From Echinostoma caproni (Eukaryota; Platyhelminthes; Trematoda; Plagiorchiida; Echinostomatidae), in contig UZAN01040844.1 in the NCBI GenBank assembly GCA_900618425.1, positions 1,756-39,348 on the forward strand: a stretch of DNA of 37,593 nucleotides. The letters are read 5' to 3'. The notes beneath the pieces were generated by a model. That model worked only from the letters and a program-made list of their open reading frames with translations. It was not told the origin of the DNA and did no database searches. The position numbers and the translations under genes were made by a program. Every line of letters starts with the position of its first letter. The stretch's first letter is position 1. This document shows positions 34,251 to 37,593 of the stretch, piece after piece.

Positions 34251-34341
34251 GGAAATTAGCCTATCTTAGCCACGACGAACGAAAAACTAAAACGAAAGGC
34301 GTTGGATTTTCGTTCGTCGTGGTTAAGACAAGCTAATTTCC
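34251..34341. repeat. Foldback hairpin: 35-base arms, 21-base loop
   Basis: The left arm 34251-34285 (GGAAATTAGC...CGAACGAAAA) is the reverse complement of the right arm 34307-34341 (TTTTCGTTCG...GCTAATTTCC) at 32 of 35 positions. All three differences are transitions. The loop is 34286-34306. ACAAT occurs just outside both arms (34242-34246 and 34345-34349) and might be a short target duplication. A small foldback transposon (MITE-like), a hairpin-RNA source or a precursor microRNA would all fit; the sequence alone does not separate them. Confidence 0.93.
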
Positions 34342-35935
34342 TCAACAATCATGAGCACGACGCCGAAGTTTTTTATTGAGATCCGTTAGATCCATGGATC
34401 TCGTTTGGTCATACAGTTTTGTTTTGATGACAGCACAAAGTGCGAATTATGCTCTTTATTTTATTTCTGAGCTTAAAGTATAATCTCTTTAAACATCCAT
34501 TCTTCTCACCGCTTCTCATCTGCAGTTTTAATTGGTATACCTAAATATGCAGGAGAAGGAGATCGTAGTGACCTGCATTGATCCTTTTTGCAATAAACTT
34601 CTACTGCCGGTTAACTGAGTTTTCCGCATTACGAGATAATCCAAACTGGGAGTTTTCCGAAATACTGCGAAAAAGTCACTTATCTATGTTGCGATTGGAT
34701 CAGTTATAAACTTGGCTGTTCAATCACGTTTGACTGGTATCTTCCAGCTACAAATAGGACTTCTCACATCATGTATTCGATGAGGCGGAGATGAGTGCAA
34801 CACCAGTTTACACATGACAAATAAATCATCAGACGGAAAAATCAATTGGTAAGCTTTTTTTTAGTTTTCCAACACATTTTTGCTTGTTTTGTACCGTAGT
34901 TTTACTGCTGTTGTCATGCGACCAAAACAGGTATAAACATATGTACCTAATCTATAAAGGTGATGAACGTTTTGAAACACGTTGCTCTAACAGAAGAACA
35001 ATCAATGTATACCACTTGGATATTCCAAATGAATATAGATAGGTATTTCAAAACAGTAGGAATATATGCCCACTTGATGGTAATAACGAAGAATTCACCG
35101 TTAAAACAGTCAAGGGCAAAGTCAATTTCCGAAATGCCAACTCCTATAAATTACTGGTTGAAATTTTGATATCCCAGTTAGGCAAGACTGTTGGTGGGTT
35201 GTATTTTTCTTCTTTTGGATATTAGAATATTTATTGATACGGTTCTCCTCGCGTAAGTTAAACCAAGAGCAATCAGAAAACTTAAAGAAAAACTTACTAG
35301 ACAGAAAAAGGGACCGCTCATCAATTTACAACGTTTACAATAGACAGAAGTGCAAAACTCGTTTGAAAGAGTTGACAGAAGAAGGGCTGAGCATCACACA
35401 AACAAATTCACATTGGTGTCTATCCTGTAGAGTGGTTGTAAACTGCGCCCAGTAACCAAGATTGATCAAGTAAAAGAACTGTAGCGCCCCAATAATTAAT
35501 GGTTGGAAAAGACAGGTTTGAAATTCAAGTGCAAGTCCTTATTTTACGACGATTTTCATTAAAGATTAATTGTTTCAATAGTATTCCATAACTGCAATAA
35601 TTGCAGCATCCAACTGCTTGAAACTAGGAAAATCAATCAAAAATCGGCGGCATCTTTAAATAAAAAAGAGGAACCAGTGAACAATGTTAATTTCTGGTGT
35701 TTCTCTCCGGAAAAATATATCAAAGCTATGGAGCTACCGGAGGGAAGCAAAATAAGTCACGGAATCGAATATGAATTTTTATGGGAGTAACATGTCTCTT
35801 GCGTTCCAATGCATAGGAAGAATGATCAACAAAGATAGAACAGAATGGACTGCGAGACTGCTAATAGCATAGTGAAAGATAGAGACAACTATAAAGATTT
35901 GAGAGCCGGAATAAAATCTAAAGTTGAAGAGGAAT
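34342..35935. other. No supported gene
   Basis: AT-rich sequence with frames of chance length (34960-35169, 35234-35455). 35535-35571 (CCTTATTTTACGACGATTTTCATT) resembles the shared SINE tail and may be a fourth, headless remnant; there is no box B upstream. Confidence 0.35.
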
Positions 35936-36085
35936 TCAAATGGTTAGGACAGCAACTTGTGACCTGGGAGTCCCGGGTTCGAACCGATCCACCGCCGCCC
36001 GTCTTCCCAGGTAGCTTTTGTATGGCAGCGGCCCCTTCCTAAATGTTGACTGTACATTTGTATATTCAATAAAAAAAAGTAAAAA
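35936..36085 (+). mobile_element. tRNA-derived SINE, 5'-truncated
   Basis: TGGTTAGGACAGC near 35940 looks like the end of a box A region whose start is lost. GGGTTCGAACC near 35973-35983 is a strong box B, followed by ATCCACCGCCGCCC as in the SINEs at 776 and 29431. A short body ends with ATTCAATAAAAAAAAG near 36080, giving an AATAAA-like and A-rich 3' end. It has no hammerhead and no TACACGACGAATT tail. A single N lies about 90 bases beyond its end, at 36177. Confidence 0.65.
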
Positions 36086-37064
36086 GGCATTTAGATTATT
36101 TAATAATAAACCAGACGACATTCAGCATAAAAGAGCGAAGTGGAAACCAGCCACATATGTCACTGAAGCTACCATANTTTGTTCAGAGTAACCAATTAAC
36201 AAACACTGAGAACATTTGAAGTTGAGGATTATACCGAACTTGAAAGTTGTGGTGCGAAACAACGATAAAGCACTATCATTTACAGGTAGAAAAGAAAGAT
36301 TCTCCGCCTCTGAAAAAGATCGAATGGGACGTGTCAGCAAAATGTGGTTTGTGCTTTTTTCAATTGTTCATTCTTTAAGCGGTAATTGGATAACTGACGA
36401 ACGATAAGTCCGCTTTCAAGCGCTCAGGAAAGGGTGATTTTATTAAGGAATGCCTAATACGCGGCACAAAAGTTTTCGTCTAATTCGATTGTTACGGATT
36501 TTGTAACATGTGCAGCGTGTGTTCCTAAACAAGCCAAATTAGATGGTTTGCAGTCAACGCTTAGTGTTATACTGATCAGTAGGACGAATTCGCAGTCAGT
36601 TAATCTGTCTGTGCCATGGAGATATGATCTTTAGGGAGAAGTGAACTCTGCTCTGGAATTTGCCAAGTAAGAGGTGATTTCAGTCGTTTTGCATAAATTC
36701 AGTAGTAATCTAGTAATGGGGGATACAAGCGGTTCAACCATCTTGGATGGCAGTAAATGATCCATAGCCTGTCCTGGCTTTCAGTTATAGTTTTTCTTGG
36801 AAGCGTTGATGGTGAATTGGTAATTTAGTAGTTTTACATCAAAGGGAAAATTGTCGTGAGCATCATCATCATCGTGCAGTGAGATACAGTGAAGCGAGCT
36901 TCACTGATCGCTGCCAAGCTCACAATGTACACAAATCAAGTGATAAAGCGCAAGATGGAAAGAGATTGGGCCTACTTGGAGGGAAGCAAAGAAAAAGAAC
37001 CTCTACGTTCAACACACAGAGCAAACAATCTAAGTGCTCATACATACCTTTTTCAAGCATTCTG
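36086..37064. other. No supported gene
   Basis: AT-rich sequence; single N at 36177; a short CAT trinucleotide run near 36863. Open frames here are of chance length and overlap each other. Confidence 0.4.
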
Positions 37065-37593
37065 CCTTGTTAAGAAATGACAACAAGAGCGCCACTGCTG
37101 TCGGTTATTCGCCAGATCCGTTGTCTTTCGGACCCCAACCTGGAAGACGGGAGACACCGATTCTACTTAATTGCTCTGTGCATTTATTCATGTCTCGCTT
37201 CCACGTCATCTGTTTACCGCCACTTGGTTTCTTCCAACCTGGAGCCGTAACTGCGAATAAGGCGCGGTGCGGCAGACGATGGCTGGACATGCGCAATACG
37301 TGTCCTAACCAGCGAAGCCGACTAATTTGAATTCGATGGGACAACGATTTCTCCATTGAATCATTACGTCTCAACTCGGAGTTGCTTACAAGCTCACTCC
37401 ATCCAACCCACGCCAAACTACGTAAACATCTGCAGTCGAATACTTCAAGACGACGAATATCTTCCACGCGCAAATTTAGGGTCTCGCAACCATAGAGCAG
37501 AACTGGCCGCACATTGGCGCAGTATACACGACCTTTCAGTTTCAACGCAACATAGCGTCTACACTAAAGGTGTTTCAATCCTGCGTAAGCTGC
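37065..37593 (-). mobile_element. C-terminal part of an RTE-like LINE, running off the right edge
   Basis: On the minus strand the frame 37545-37105 carries VRPVLLYGCETLNLRVED, then RRLEVFDCRCLRSLAW, SRLRWLGHVLRM and LPHRALFA, then SRLPGWGPKD. This is the conserved region after the RT core in RTE-type LINEs of flukes (SR2-like). The usual YGCETW appears as YGCETL. A TAG at 37566-37564 interrupts the reading near the window edge, where related elements usually have a tryptophan. After GWGPKD a frameshift is likely: the block RQQWRSC continues the domain near 37100 in another frame. The RT core lies outside the window. Inactive copy. Confidence 0.8.

Noticed and set aside
1..37593. CRISPR array, bacterial operon, phage or plasmid features
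   Set aside because: No regularly spaced repeats, ribosome-binding-site-led gene strings or dense coding; everything recognisable is eukaryotic retroelement material.

Overview
The window looks like nuclear DNA from a flatworm, most likely a digenean trematode (fluke). The reasons are: AT-rich sequence with almost no long open frames; decayed CR1/jockey-type and RTE-type LINEs; tRNA-headed SINEs, two of which carry hammerhead-ribozyme cores of the type known from schistosome and fluke SINEs; an ATCT microsatellite; and scaffold gaps plus isolated single Ns. I see no bacterial or phage genes, no rRNA, no functional tRNA gene and no CRISPR array. Species level cannot be decided from the sequence.

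Layout, left to right. 1-336: 3' end of a CR1-like LINE (+), including the end of its reverse transcriptase ORF and its 3' tail. 776-990: tRNA-headed SINE (+). 3730-6350: a heavily mutated LINE (+), called LINE A here, with endonuclease and reverse transcriptase remnants. 7839-10690: a second decayed LINE (-), LINE B, related to the copy at position 1 and pointing towards LINE A. 11172-12484: two minus-strand open frames, the longest in the window outside repeats and gaps, candidate exons of an unrecognised gene. 12875-13696: gap. 17255-17450: SINE (+) with a degraded hammerhead, followed by the microsatellite at 17634-17905. 21550-21760: CpG-rich block. 24169-25018: gap. 26180-26365: SINE (-) with a much better preserved hammerhead core, where a single N replaces helix II. 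27996-28045: near-perfect 50-base palindrome. 29431-29698: SINE (+). 34251-34341: foldback hairpin with 35-base arms. 35936-36085: SINE (+). 37065-37593: C-terminal part of an RTE-like LINE (-), running off the right edge.

No gene in the window can be called with high confidence. The stretch reads as intergenic or intronic fluke DNA built from old retrotransposon debris. The LINEs carry stops, frameshifts and changes in their catalytic motifs, so none is autonomous. The SINEs appear modular: three copies with different heads share one 3' tail, while the copies at 776, 29431 and 35936 share a related box-B region but not that tail. The items most worth following up are the hammerhead SINE pair, the shared SINE tail, and the two long inverted repeats (50-base palindrome and 91-base foldback), which no recognised element explains.
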